From NCBI GenBank assembly GCA_028826165.1, contig JAPDFW010000055.1:17501-81500 (forward strand): 64,000 bases of DNA, written 5' to 3'. The stretch is from Anaeramoeba ignava. Lineage: Eukaryota; Metamonada; Anaeramoebidae. Both the position numbers and the translations under genes were made by a program. The notes below the pieces were generated by a model. It had not been told where the DNA came from. It did no database searches and saw nothing but the letters and a program-made list of their open reading frames with translations. Below, piece by piece: positions 22,565 through 33,267 of the stretch (its first letter is position 1; each line of letters opens with the position of its first letter).

Positions 22565-23596
22565 ATGGGAACATCAAAGAAAGTTACAAAATCAAGAAGC
22601 AAAAAAGGCAAATCAAAGAAATCAAAAAAACCAGCTCCACCAAAAAGACCAAGAAACTCTTATTTTATTTTTGCAGCTGAAGTAAGACCACAAATTTTGA
22701 AAGACAATCCTGATGCAAAGATTGGAGAAATTAGTAAGCTTACTGGAAAGAAGTGGAAAGCAGTTAGTGAAGATAAAAAGAAAGTAAATACATTTTTATT
22801 TTTATTTTTATTTTGTTTAAAAAAAAAATTTTTTTTTAAGGAAATTTTATTATTTAATTTTATTTATAAATTTTATTTATAAATTTTATTTATAATTTTA
22901 TTATAAATTTTATTATTAATTTTATTATTAATTTTATTTATAATTTTATTATAAAAATAATTCATTTGGCAAAAACAAATTTTTTTTCTTTTTTTATTTA
23001 AAAAAAATTTAATTAAAAAAAAATCTTTTTCTTTTCAATTTTTTTTTGCTTTGATTATCTTTTATAGAAATATCAAGCATTAGCAGACAAAGAAAAAGAG
23101 GAATATGAAAAAAAGTTAAAAGAATATAAAAAGAAATATCCTCAATCAACTGAATCATCTTCAAGTACAAGCGAAGAAAAAAAGAAAAGAACCAGAAGAA
23201 AAAAGGATCCAAATGCACCAAAAGCACCTCAAAATGCTTATATGCTTTATGCTGCTGAAGTTCGTGAAGCAGTTATGAAAGAGAATAAAGGATTGAAAGT
23301 TGGAGAAATTTCCAAGATTATTGGCAAAATGTGGAAAGAATTACCTGAAAAAAACAAAAAGGTAAATCAAATTTAAATCAATTACATGAAATTAAATCAA
23401 AATAAATCAAATTTAAATCATTTACATGAAATTAAATTTTTATTCTCTTTTTTTATTTTAGAAATTCCAAGATACTGCTAAGAAAGCAAGAGAAGAATAC
23501 AAGACAAAGATGGAAGAATACAACAAAAACAAAAAATCAACAACAACTTCTTCCACTTCAGAATCAACATCAACAACTAGTTCTGATTCGGATTAA
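22565..23596 (+). CDS. Two-box HMG chromatin protein (HMGB-like)
   Basis: Three exons, 22565-22783, 23068-23361 and 23462-23596; introns 284 and 100 nt; 215 residues. Box A runs from PPKRPRNSYFIFAAEVRP to KEEYEKKLKEYKKKYP, box B from DPNAPKAPQNAYMLYAAEVR to REEYKTKMEEYNKN. Both have the Pro, aromatic and Trp (GKKWKAV, GKMWKEL) positions of HMG boxes. The N-terminus is very basic, and the C-terminus is Ser/Thr-rich ending SSDSD rather than a long acidic tail. HMGB proteins bend DNA non-specifically in chromatin. Both introns are phase 0 and fall at the same place in each box, after the KK before (K)YQALA or (K)FQDTA, so an intron-bearing single box was probably duplicated. Confidence 0.93.
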
Positions 23597-23774
23597 ATTT
23601 AATTTTACTTTAATTTTCTCAAAAAAAAATTCAAAATTTATTTTCGAACATTTTTTTTCAATTTTTTTTTTTCCAATGTTCTGTTTCCATCTTTTCTTTT
23701 CTTTGACTTTTTCTACTTCATCATCTTTTTTTTTTTTCTTTCAAAAAAAACAGAATAAAAAAAAAAAAAACAAA

Positions 23775-23813
23775 ATTTTTTATCATTTTCATTTTAATTT
23801 TCATTTTTTTTTA
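23775..23813 (+). promoter_or_regulatory. T-run/CAT element upstream of the HAD phosphatase
   Basis: ATCATTTTCATTTTAATTTTCATTTTTTTT ends within 10 bp of the ATG at 23822. Confidence 0.4.
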
Positions 23814-23821
23814 ATTTAAAA

Positions 23822-25073
23822 ATGACAACAAAATTAAATTTAGATTTTATATCTTCTTTAATTGAAAAAACGAAAACTTTTCTTTTTGATTGTGATGGAG
23901 TTCTTTGGCTTGGAAAACATCAAATTGATGGTAAAAAAAATAATCAAATAATCAAAAATAATTAAAAATAATTAAAAATAATCAAATAATTAATAATAAT
24001 TAAATTTTCATAAATCAGGAGCATTAGAAACTATTGCTATGCTTCAAAAAATGGAGAAGAGATTATTTTTTATATCAAACAATGCTCTTTCTCGTCGAAT
24101 GTATTGTGAAAAAATGAGAGAACGTGGATTTGATGTTTCAGTAGAACAAATGATTTCTTCAGGATTTACAGCTTCTCAATATTTTAAACAAAATAAAATT
24201 GACAATATTCTTTGTCTATCAGGACCGGGTGTTCCTGAAGAATTGAAGAATCAAGGTATTTCTTTTCGTAGAGCAGAAGAATTTGTGAATCAACCTTTTG
24301 ATATAAATAAAATTGAAATTGATCCAAAAATTCAAGCTGTTTTACTTGCAAAAGCAGATTATTATACTTATTATGATATTGCTGTTATTTCTCTTTATTT
24401 GAGTAATCCAAAAGTTCTTTTTTTTGCTACAAATAATGATCCAACTTTTCCAATTGGTTCTCGTTTTATTCCCGGTTTGAAATCTAATTAAAATTCATTT
24501 ATAAAATTCATTTATAAAATTCATTTATAAAATTAAAATTAAAATTAAAATAAAAATTAAAATTAAAAATTAAAAATTTTATAAAATTAAAATTAAAATA
24601 TAAAATTAAAATTAAAATTCATTTATAAAATTAAAATTAAAATAAAAATTAAAATCAAAATTAAAATCAAAATTAAAATCAAAATTCATTTATAAAATTA
24701 AAATTAAAATGAAAATTCAAAATCGGAAAAAAATTTAAATTCAAATTTTTTAAAAAAAAAAAAAGGTTGTGGTTCAATGGTTTCTGCAGTTGAATTTGCA
24801 ACTCAAAGAAAAGCTACAATTCTTGGAAAACCTCAAATACACGGATTCACACAACTCAAACAAAGACACCCAGAAATACAAAAAGAAGAAACATTAATGA
24901 TTGGAGACCGACTTGATACAGATATACAATTTGGAAATTCATGTGGAATCCAAACAATTTGTTTATTATCAGGAGTTACAAGTGAAGAAGAAATAATTCA
25001 ATGCAAAAATCCTGAATTAATTCCAACTTATTATACAGAAACAATAAAAGATTTTTTAGATGAAAAGAATTAA
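23822..25073 (+). CDS. Phosphoglycolate phosphatase / PDXP-like HAD-superfamily phosphatase
   Basis: Exons 23822-23930, 24019-24474 and 24766-25073; 290 residues; introns of 88 and 291 nt, both phase 1. HAD motifs are present in order: motif I FLFDCDGVLW (nucleophile and acid Asp), motif II FFISNNA, motif III Lys in LGKPQ, motif IV MIGDRLDTDIQFG. FATNNDPTFP and the spliced PG-GCGSMVSAVE segment place it in the eukaryotic PGP/4-nitrophenylphosphatase (cap C2a) family. Likely substrates are phosphoglycolate or related small phosphate esters; this cannot be settled by sequence. Cytosolic, with no targeting signal seen. Intron 2 is mostly AAAATT units. Confidence 0.92.
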
Positions 25074-25159
25074 AAATAGAAGAAAAAAAATAATTTAATT
25101 TTCCAATTTTTTTTTCATTTTTCTTTTTTCTTTTAATTTCAGTTTCATTTTAATTAATA

Positions 25160-28015
25160 ATGAAAACAACCCAAAAAATATTTTCTATTTTTTGCTTTTT
25201 TTCATTTCTTTTCTTTTTAACTTCCAATTCGATACTTCAATTTGAATTAACTTCTATTGATGGACAAGAAGGAGATAATTTTGGTTTCAGTAATGCGATA
25301 GAAGGAAATTATGCCTTCATTGCATCACCAAAAGCAACTGTTGGCAACAATAGCGAACAAGGAAAGGTATATATTTTCCAAAATAACGGAACAAATTGGA
25401 ATCAATTGTCAATTTTGACAGCTAGTGATGGACAAAGTGGAGATGAATTTGGTTGCTCACTTGCAGTTTCTCAAAACACTCTTATTGTTGGTGCATTTTC
25501 TGCTGGGTTGTGGAATAGTACAAACCAAGGCAAAGCATATATTTTCCAAAATAACGGAACAAATTGGAATCAGCTGTCAATTTTGATAGCTAGTGATGGA
25601 CAACCTTATGATAACTTTGGATATTCAGTTGGAATTTCAGGATCAAATGCTATAATTGGCGCCTTTTTCGCTTCCGTTAATAACCAGTCGCAACAAGGAA
25701 AGGCATATATTTTTGGAAACAACGGAAGTTCTTGGAATCAACTGTCAATTTTGACAGCTAACGATGGACAAAGTGGAGATCAATTTGGATGGTCTGTTTC
25801 AATTTCTGGTAATTATTCAATTATTGGCGCACCTTATGCATCAGTTGGTAATAATAGTGCACAAGGAAAGGCATATATTTTTGGAAATAACGGAAGTTCT
25901 TGGAATCAAGCGTCAATTTTGACAGCTAGCGATGGTGCTTATAGTGACAACTTTGGATATTCAGTTGGAATTTCGAATTCTTTTGGAATAGTCGGTTCAC
26001 CAAAAGTTGTTTATCCGAACACCACCAACCATGGAAAGGGATATATTTTTAACAATAACGGAACAACTTGGAATCAACAGCAAATATTGGTTCCCACTGG
26101 AGTTGACAATTTTTCGTCTTTTGGTGTCAGTTGTGCAATATCGGGAAATTGGATCATTTATGGATCTTATGGTTCAAGCGAAGTCACCAACAATTCCAAC
26201 GGAAATGCCTTTGTTTTTTTCAATAACAACTCAACTTGGAATCAATCATGCACACTTAGTCCAAGTGATGGGAAAAATGGAGACCACTTCGCAACCAATG
26301 TTGCTCTTGATAGTTCAAGCTTTCTTGTTGGCGCGCCGCATGCCTCTGTTGGAAACAATTTACTTCAAGGAAAATCATATATTTTTCTGCCTGAAATTTT
26401 GCCTCCTCAAGTTAATATTGAAAATTGCACTTCTTTATTTTCCAAATTCAGTTGCACTTGGGATGCTATTGATATTTCTGGAATTCAATACCAAATTTTG
26501 TATGACCAGTTCTGGATCAATGTTGTGAATCCTGTGCAAAATGGGTCTTTTTTCTCTGAAATTTTCAGTCCGCCTCAATATCCAAATATCACTGGAAATT
26601 TATTCTATTCGATCCAAATGCGTGCTTGCAATCCAATTTTGAATATTTGCGGCAATTCTTCTTCTTCTTGGAATCTCACCACACGAATTGACTCTGTGCA
26701 AAATCTCAGTCTTGTTTCTCTTCCCAATATTTCCATTTCAGTCTCCTGGAAATCACCGCATGTCCCACTTGTCAATTCAACACCTAAATTGGATCACTAT
26801 TTGATTTCATATCAATCTTCTTCTTCGCCAAATGCGACTCAAATGTCCCTCACAAACACAACAACTTCCGTTCTCTTGCAGAGCAATCTGACACCAAGCA
26901 CAAACTATTCCGTGTCTATTTGGCCGTGCCAGGATCAACAGTGCTCAGGACAGAGCCAAGGTGAAATTGCGACAAGTTTCATTTGCACATTTTTTGGACC
27001 AGTTTTAAATTTAACTTGTTCTCTTTCGAATGGAGAGAATATTTCATGTACATGGAATCCGCCTACAGGATCAGCCACACCTTATGATTACCAGTTTGTT
27101 TATTCAGCTAATTCTGCCAATGATTCTGGTAGTTTTTCCCCTAATATAACGAACCAAACTTTCACTGCGAAATTTTACACTGAAGAATACACAATCAACG
27201 TATCAGCTTGTGATCAAAATGGCAATTGCGGTCCTGTATCCATGTTCTCAATCAACACAAGTTTGCCCGCGCCGAATATGATTTCTTGGACTTATGGAAT
27301 CGAGGAAGTTGAGCTCAACTTCACAAAAATCAACGGAAGTCAAGGCTATTTGATCTCACTAGATAACAAACAGACATGGGAGAATTTTGACTATATTAAT
27401 TCAAACGAATCATATGTTTATGGTGTCAAGAAAAACGTACCCGGAAATGTCCCTTTTGTATCGTCGATTCGAGCTTGTTCTGAGTCGACTTGCAATCTCT
27501 CATTGGCAGGATCACCTTCGTCTGTTTTTGTTTTAATTGCACAATTAGGTAACATCACTTCCTTCGATTGCGATGGAGAGGATGATGAGATTGAATGCAA
27601 ATGGCATGGGTTGAACTTGGCTTCTGGTCTTGGTGGTTATTGTTTCACTTTGAATTCTTCAACTGTATATTTGAATCCAAATCAACATAAATTTGAACAA
27701 GAAAATCTTCAAGTTTATCAAACTTATTTTGTTTCTGTTTATGCCTCTGCTTTTCAAAATTGCTCTGCTAGTAATTATTCAGGTATTCCCAATTCTAAGT
27801 ATGTTACTCTTTATCCAGAATCAGAAAGTAGTTCTAGTGGAACTAAAGCTGGTGTTATTGCAACTGCTGTTGTTGTTCCTGTTGTTGGTGTTGCTTTGAT
27901 TGTTGGTGTTGTTCTTATTTTGAGAAAGAAGAGAAACCGATATAAGAAATTTGATGATCAATCTAATCAAGAATTAATGATTAGTGATAATGAAGATTAT
28001 CAACGAGAAATCTAA
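25160..28015 (+). CDS. FG-GAP propeller / fibronectin-III type I membrane protein (integrin-alpha-like)
   Basis: Single exon, 951 residues. Residues 1-25 are a signal peptide (basic start, then FSIFCFFSFLFFL). Seven ~56-residue blades follow (about 33-420), each with DGQxGDxFG at the start and QGKAYIFxNNG near the end; they form an FG-GAP beta-propeller as in integrin alpha heads. Residues ~420-890 look like about five FN3-like domains with many NxS/T sites and paired cysteines. A transmembrane helix (VIATAVVVPVVGVALIVGVVL) precedes a ~30-residue tail beginning RKKRNRYKK. A surface adhesion or recognition role is inferred. Base composition is visibly richer in G+C than the neighbours and there is no intron, which may reflect codon selection or a different origin. 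Confidence 0.85.
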   Translation: MKTTQKIFSIFCFFSFLFFLTSNSILQFELTSIDGQEGDNFGFSNAIEGNYAFIASPKATVGNNSEQGKVYIFQNNGTNWNQLSILTASDGQSGDEFGCSLAVSQNTLIVGAFSAGLWNSTNQGKAYIFQNNGTNWNQLSILIASDGQPYDNFGYSVGISGSNAIIGAFFASVNNQSQQGKAYIFGNNGSSWNQLSILTANDGQSGDQFGWSVSISGNYSIIGAPYASVGNNSAQGKAYIFGNNGSSWNQASILTASDGAYSDNFGYSVGISNSFGIVGSPKVVYPNTTNHGKGYIFNNNGTTWNQQQILVPTGVDNFSSFGVSCAISGNWIIYGSYGSSEVTNNSNGNAFVFFNNNSTWNQSCTLSPSDGKNGDHFATNVALDSSSFLVGAPHASVGNNLLQGKSYIFLPEILPPQVNIENCTSLFSKFSCTWDAIDISGIQYQILYDQFWINVVNPVQNGSFFSEIFSPPQYPNITGNLFYSIQMRACNPILNICGNSSSSWNLTTRIDSVQNLSLVSLPNISISVSWKSPHVPLVNSTPKLDHYLISYQSSSSPNATQMSLTNTTTSVLLQSNLTPSTNYSVSIWPCQDQQCSGQSQGEIATSFICTFFGPVLNLTCSLSNGENISCTWNPPTGSATPYDYQFVYSANSANDSGSFSPNITNQTFTAKFYTEEYTINVSACDQNGNCGPVSMFSINTSLPAPNMISWTYGIEEVELNFTKINGSQGYLISLDNKQTWENFDYINSNESYVYGVKKNVPGNVPFVSSIRACSESTCNLSLAGSPSSVFVLIAQLGNITSFDCDGEDDEIECKWHGLNLASGLGGYCFTLNSSTVYLNPNQHKFEQENLQVYQTYFVSVYASAFQNCSASNYSGIPNSKYVTLYPESESSSSGTKAGVIATAVVVPVVGVALIVGVVLILRKKRNRYKKFDDQSNQELMISDNEDYQREI

Positions 28016-28401
28016 ATTTAAAATCTAAAATCAAAATCAAAAATCAAAATTAAAATAAAATTAAAATTAAAATCAAAATCAAAATTAAAATTAAATTAAA
28101 ATCAAAATCAAAATCAAATTAAAATCAAAATTAAAATTAAAATTAAAATCAAATCAAAATTAAAATTAAAATTTAAATCAAAATTAAAATTAAAATTAAA
28201 ATTCAAAATCAAAATCAAATTAAATTAAAATCAAATTTAATCAAAATCAAAATCAAAATTGAAATCAAAATCAAAATTTAAAATTAAAATCAAATCAAAT
28301 TTAATCAAAATCTTTTTATTTTTTTTTTTCTTTTTTTTATTTAAAAAAAAAATTTTCTTTCTTTTTTTTTTTTCATTTTTTTTTTCTTTCATTTTCCGTT
28401 A
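28016..28401. repeat. Mixed AAAATC/AAAATT intergenic repeat and T-rich promoter region
   Basis: 28020-28310 is a degenerate mix of AAAATC and AAAATT units, showing both the exon-type and intron-type hexamer side by side. 28320-28396 is T-rich and includes TTTCATTTTTTTTTCTTTC (28371-28390) just before the dymeclin ATG. Confidence 0.7.
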
Positions 28402-31400
28402 ATGAGTTTAAATTTATTAAAATCACAATTTTTTATTTCCGTTACAGGAACAAAAACAATAGATAAAACAGACCAAAAATTCTGGAACAATTTTATGCAA
28501 GAATTCAATATTCCACTTCCAAAAGTGAATATTGAAGAATTTTTCACAACAATTAATGAAACTTTTCCAGATTTTCCATCTAATAATTTAATATCACATA
28601 ATTTAATTGAGTTATTTTTAAAATCAATTGAATTTTTAAAAGAAGCTTCAGGAGATAATTTTAAGAAAAAAATCGATAGTAAAAATGCTTTAGTTGTTGT
28701 TAATATTTTTTTTGTTACTCGTGTTTTATTGCAAGTTATTATTCAAGACTCTTTTCCTTCAGCAAAACTTTCAATTCTTAAAGATGACAAAACAGAAAAG
28801 AAAAAGAAAAAAAAATTATCTAAAAAAGAACAACTTAAATTGGAAAAAGAAGCTCAGAAAAAATCACGAAATCCTAAAAAAAAGGATGTCAGAATTAAAA
28901 TTGATGATCATATTGTAAAACTTGACAGATCAACACATACTGTTCATTCAATTTCTCATTTTATTTCTAAAATTCAAAATCATTTTCAATGTTCTTCTAA
29001 ACAAAAAGGTTTGTTTTTTAAAAATATTTAAATTGAAAAATAAATATTTAAATTTGGAAATATTTAAATTGATAAATAAATATTTAAATTGATAAATAAA
29101 TATTTAAATTTAATAAGTATTTAAATTGATAAATAAATATTTAAATTTAATAAGTATTTAAATTGATAATAAATATTTAAATTAATAAATAAATATTTAA
29201 ATTGATAAATAAATATTTAAATTGATTAATAAATATTTAAATTGATAAATAAATATTTAAATTGATTAATATTTAAATTGAAAAATAAATATTTAAATTG
29301 ATAAATAAATATTTAAATTGATAAATATTTAAATTAATAAATAAATATTTAAATAAATAAATATTTAAATTGATAAATAAATGTTTAAATTAATAAATAT
29401 TTAAATTGATAAATAAATATTTAAATTGATAAATAAATATTTAAATTGATAAATAAATATTTAAATTTGATAAATATTTAAATTGATAAATAAATATTTA
29501 AATAAATAAATATTTAAATAAATAAATATTTAAATAAATAAATATTTAAATTTGATAAATAAATATTTAAATTGATAAATAAATATTTAAATTAATAAAC
29601 AAATATTTAAATTTGATAAATAAATATTTAAATTGATAAATATTTAAATTAATAAATAAATATTTAAATTAATAAATAAATATTTAAATTAATAAATAAA
29701 TATTTAAATTGATAAATAAATATTTAAATTGATAAATACTTAAATAAATATTTAAATTTGGAAATATTTAAATTTAATAAATATTCAAATTGATAAATGT
29801 TTAAATTAATAAATATTTAAATTAATAAATATTTAAATTAATAAATATTTAAATAAATAAATAAATATTTAAATTTGATAAATAAATATTTAAATTGATA
29901 AATAAATATTTAAATTGATAAAAAATATTTAAATTGATAAATAAATATTTAAATTTGATAAATATTTAAATTGATAAATATTTAAATTGATAAATATTTA
30001 AATTGATAAATAAATATTTAAATTGATAAATAAATATTTAAATTTGATAAGTATTTAAATTAATAAATATTTAAATTAATAAATATTTAAATTTAGATCC
30101 TCTTCAAAGTTGCGTGAATTCTATGATAGATTTCATTATAGTTAATGATCAAACAACAGACTATTCAATTTATGCAATTCTTCTTGAAATAATTACTTTA
30201 TTACTCACTTTATTATCAATATATTTCTTTGAAGAAAATGATTCTTTATCTAAAAATAATCCCAACAAAGAATCTTTAGAAGAAAGTGACACATTTCCAG
30301 ATGATTGGGTTGAAGATACAGGAAATGATTTTAAACCTCTTGATTCAAAAAACCTTTTATCACATATTCCAGAAGAAAAAGCTCAAAAACTTATGCAAAA
30401 TTTATTGAATTACTTCCTATCACAATCTCCAACACCAAAAGCATTTGATTCTACTTGGAATTTAAATCCAAAAAAAAGTATATTTAAATTTTAATTTTAA
30501 TTTTAATTTTAATTTTAATTTTAATTTTAATTTTAATTTTAATTTTAATTTTAATTTTAATTTTAATTTTAATTTGAATTTTAATTTTAATTTGAATTTA
30601 GGTTCTTTTTTTTCAAGATCACATTCAAGAAGAAATACACAAAAATTTATTGTTGAAATTGGTTCATTACCAACATATTCTCTTTTATTATTAACTTCTT
30701 TATTTCAAATAGATAAAGTTGCACCAGAAATTACTAGTGATTTATCTGAACCTGAACATAAAGATTTAACACAACTTGAAATTCAAGTCAAATCACAATT
30801 AACATTTCAAAAGCAGATTCAATATGAATTTGAAGATGATAGTGAAAAAGAAAAAACCGTAAATGAACAAGAATCAGAAAATGAATTTATAGCAAGAAAT
30901 AGTCATTTACCATCAAATATCTATCTTCGAAAGATATCTCAAATGATTTCAAAGAATTCAGAACCAAATAAAGAAGAAATGAGTAGAATTGAAGTTGATT
31001 TTCAAAATTTATTTCATTGCCTCACTTCGTCCGTTATTTTAATTTCTAAATTAATTTCTAATTTAATTTCAATTTTAATTTTAATTTCAATTTTAATTTT
31101 AATTTCTAAATTAATTTTAATTTAATTTCAATTTTAATTTTAATTTCAATTTTAATTTTAATTTCAATTTTAATTTCAATTTTAATTTCTAAATTAATTT
31201 CATTTTTAATTTCAATTTTAATTTCAATTTTAATTTCTAAATTAATTTTAATTTAAATTTTAATTTTAATTTCAATTTTAATTTCAATTTCAATTTCAAT
31301 TTCAATTTCAATTTTAATTTTAATTTTAATTTCAATTTTAATTTTAATTTTAATTTCAATTTTAATTTCTAAATTAATTTTAATTTTAATTTCTAAATTA

Positions 31401-33014
31401 ATTTTAATTTTAATTTTAATTTCAATTTTAATTTCAATTTTAATTTTAATTTTAATTTCTAAATTAATTTCTAAATTAATTTCAATTTTAATTTCAATTT
31501 TAATTTCAATTTTAATTTTAATTTCAATTTCAATTTTAATTTCTAAATTAATTTCTAAATTAATTTCAATTTTAATTTTAATTTCAATTTCAATTTTAAT
31601 TTTAATTTCAATTTTAATTTCTAAATTAATTTCAATTTTAATTTCAATTTTAATTTCTAAATTAATTTCTAAATTAATTTTAATCTTTTTAGAAACGAAA
31701 AAGTTCAAGAGCATGCCATTTTGTTTCTTTATTATTTAACTTATAATAATTGGGACTTTCTTTTATTCTCAGCAAAGAATAAGAATTTAACTTCTTTCTT
31801 AATGATACTTCTTGAAGAGTTGTATCAATATAAAATAAGTGAAGATCCAATCCAAAAAGAAAAGGCTCCATTTACCTATTTAATACTTGTTTTTCTATTA
31901 ATTTTATCTGAAAGATATCGATTTAAAGAATTAATATTTTCCACTGTAAAATTGGATTTGATTTTGATTTAAATTTTAAATTTTAAATTTTAAATTTTGA
32001 ATTTCCTTAAAATAGAATTTGCAAACAGTTTCTTGGTTTAAAGAACGACAATTAACTAATATTTCGCTTGGACAACTTACAATAATAATCCTTTTACAAA
32101 TCACACACTTTCATCTTCTTAAATTTTTTAAGGATGAAATATTCTCAATTGGATTAGCCATCTTGAATAATTTAGCACCATTTTTTGCAAACATCTCATC
32201 TCAAGAAACAAATCAACTTCTTGAAATTATTGACTTTGTTTCACAGAAAGTAAAAGATTACTCCAATTTCAAAGATACAGAAAACGAAGAACCAGTTCGA
32301 CAAATTGAAGAAAAAGCCGGAAATAAAAAAGATCCGAAAAAGAAAAAAACGGAAAAAAAATCAAAAAAACAAAAATCAAAATCGAAAAAAAACGAATCAA
32401 TAAACGAGGAAGAAATCAAACAATTTGAACAAATGCTTGGCCAACTTGACATTCAATATCCTTATCAAAATGACTTTGTTAACATTGAATCGGTAAATCC
32501 ACCACCAACTTTAACGGAAAGACCCAAAAGATTAGTTCGCAAAGATAACCGAAATATGTTTATAAAATATCAACATGAAAAAACGGCAGATTTTCTTTTA
32601 TATTCAGATTACTTATTGAAATTATTCTCTTTAATTAATACTGCGTTAACAAATCAATTTGCTAGCAATTCACAATTAATTTATACTTTATTAAAAAATC
32701 GAAGAATTTTTTCCGTTTTTACTACTCATCCAGTTCTATGGAAATATGTCTCCAATTTCCATAAATTAGACAAATTTTTTGATATTGATTCTTTGGAGAA
32801 AAAATTTTCCCAAATTGATGACGTTTTTGATTATATGCAAAGTTTAATTCCAAAATTCCTTTTCCAAGAAAAAGGCTTTTTTTTTATTGAAAACAAAATT
32901 TTCCGATTTAAGCAAACTAACTCAAAAAATAACATCATTTCTTTACTTTCTTGGTTTTTTATCTCAAAGAATTCTTCTTTACATTGGGATTTTGATTCCT
33001 TTCATTTAATTTGA
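28402..33014 (+). CDS. DYM: Dymeclin (DYM-like Golgi/ER trafficking protein)
   Basis: Five exons: 28402-29008, 30097-30477, 30602-31028, 31693-31945, 32016-33014; phases agree at every joint; 888 residues, TGA stop. Recognised by colinear family segments: an N-terminal SVTGTKTIDKTDQKFWNNF (compare SGTESISENDPFWNQL), HAILFLYYLTYNN, the hallmark WFKERQLTNISLGQLTIIIL (compare WYSERVLTEISLGSLLILV) near 32035-32100, QLIYTLLKNRRIF, and a C-terminal LHWDFDSFHL. Dymeclin is a peripheral Golgi protein related to HID1. The animal N-myristoylation start (MGxxxS) is absent (MSLNLL). Lys-rich inserts near 28790-28880 and 32310-32400 explain the extra length over the ~670-residue animal protein. Introns 1 and 3 are long simple repeats. 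Confidence 0.9.
29030..30092. repeat. Dymeclin intron 1: ~20-bp AATAAATATTTAAATTGAT array
   Basis: The 1088-nt intron 29009-30096 is almost wholly a degenerate tandem array of ATTTAAATTGATAAATAA-type units, about 50 copies. Only the splice ends (GTTTGT, TTTAG) look unique. Confidence 0.9.
30481..30599. repeat. Dymeclin intron 2: (AATTTT)n
   Basis: The intron 30478-30601 is nearly pure AATTTT hexamer; the last units before the acceptor change to AATTTG. Confidence 0.85.
31036..31685. repeat. Dymeclin intron 3: AATTTC/AATTTT/TCTAAATTAA array
   Basis: The 664-nt intron 31029-31692 consists of TTTTAATTTC units broken by TTAATTTCTAAA palindrome-like words. It stays open in several frames, which gives false Lys-Ile ORFs on the minus strand. 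Confidence 0.85.
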
Positions 33015-33211
33015 TTTTTCACTTTTTTTTTTCACTTTTTTTACTTTTTCAGAAAATTAATAATGAAATTTTTAATAAATAAAATTTCAATCAAAATTTA
33101 AAATTTAATAAGAATTTTTAATAAATAAAATTTAAATCAAAAAAAGTGGAATAAAATCAATGTCAATTTTCTTATTTTCTTGTTAAAGTCATTTTTTAAT
33201 TTTTTTAAAAT

Positions 33212-33250
33212 ATTTTTTTCATTTTTTTCATTTTTTCATTTTTTTCTTTC
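33212..33250 (+). promoter_or_regulatory. Triple T-run/CAT element upstream of poly(A) polymerase
   Basis: ATTTTTTTCATTTTTTTCA followed by two further CAT-T(6) units lies 20-55 bp before the ATG at 33268. Confidence 0.5.
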
Positions 33251-33267
33251 TTCTTTTTTTTTTGAAA

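Noticed and set aside
31253-31714. Minus-strand 153-residue Lys-Ile/Glu-Ile ORF
   Set aside because: It lies almost entirely within dymeclin intron 3, is pure repeat, and the flanking exons splice cleanly around it.
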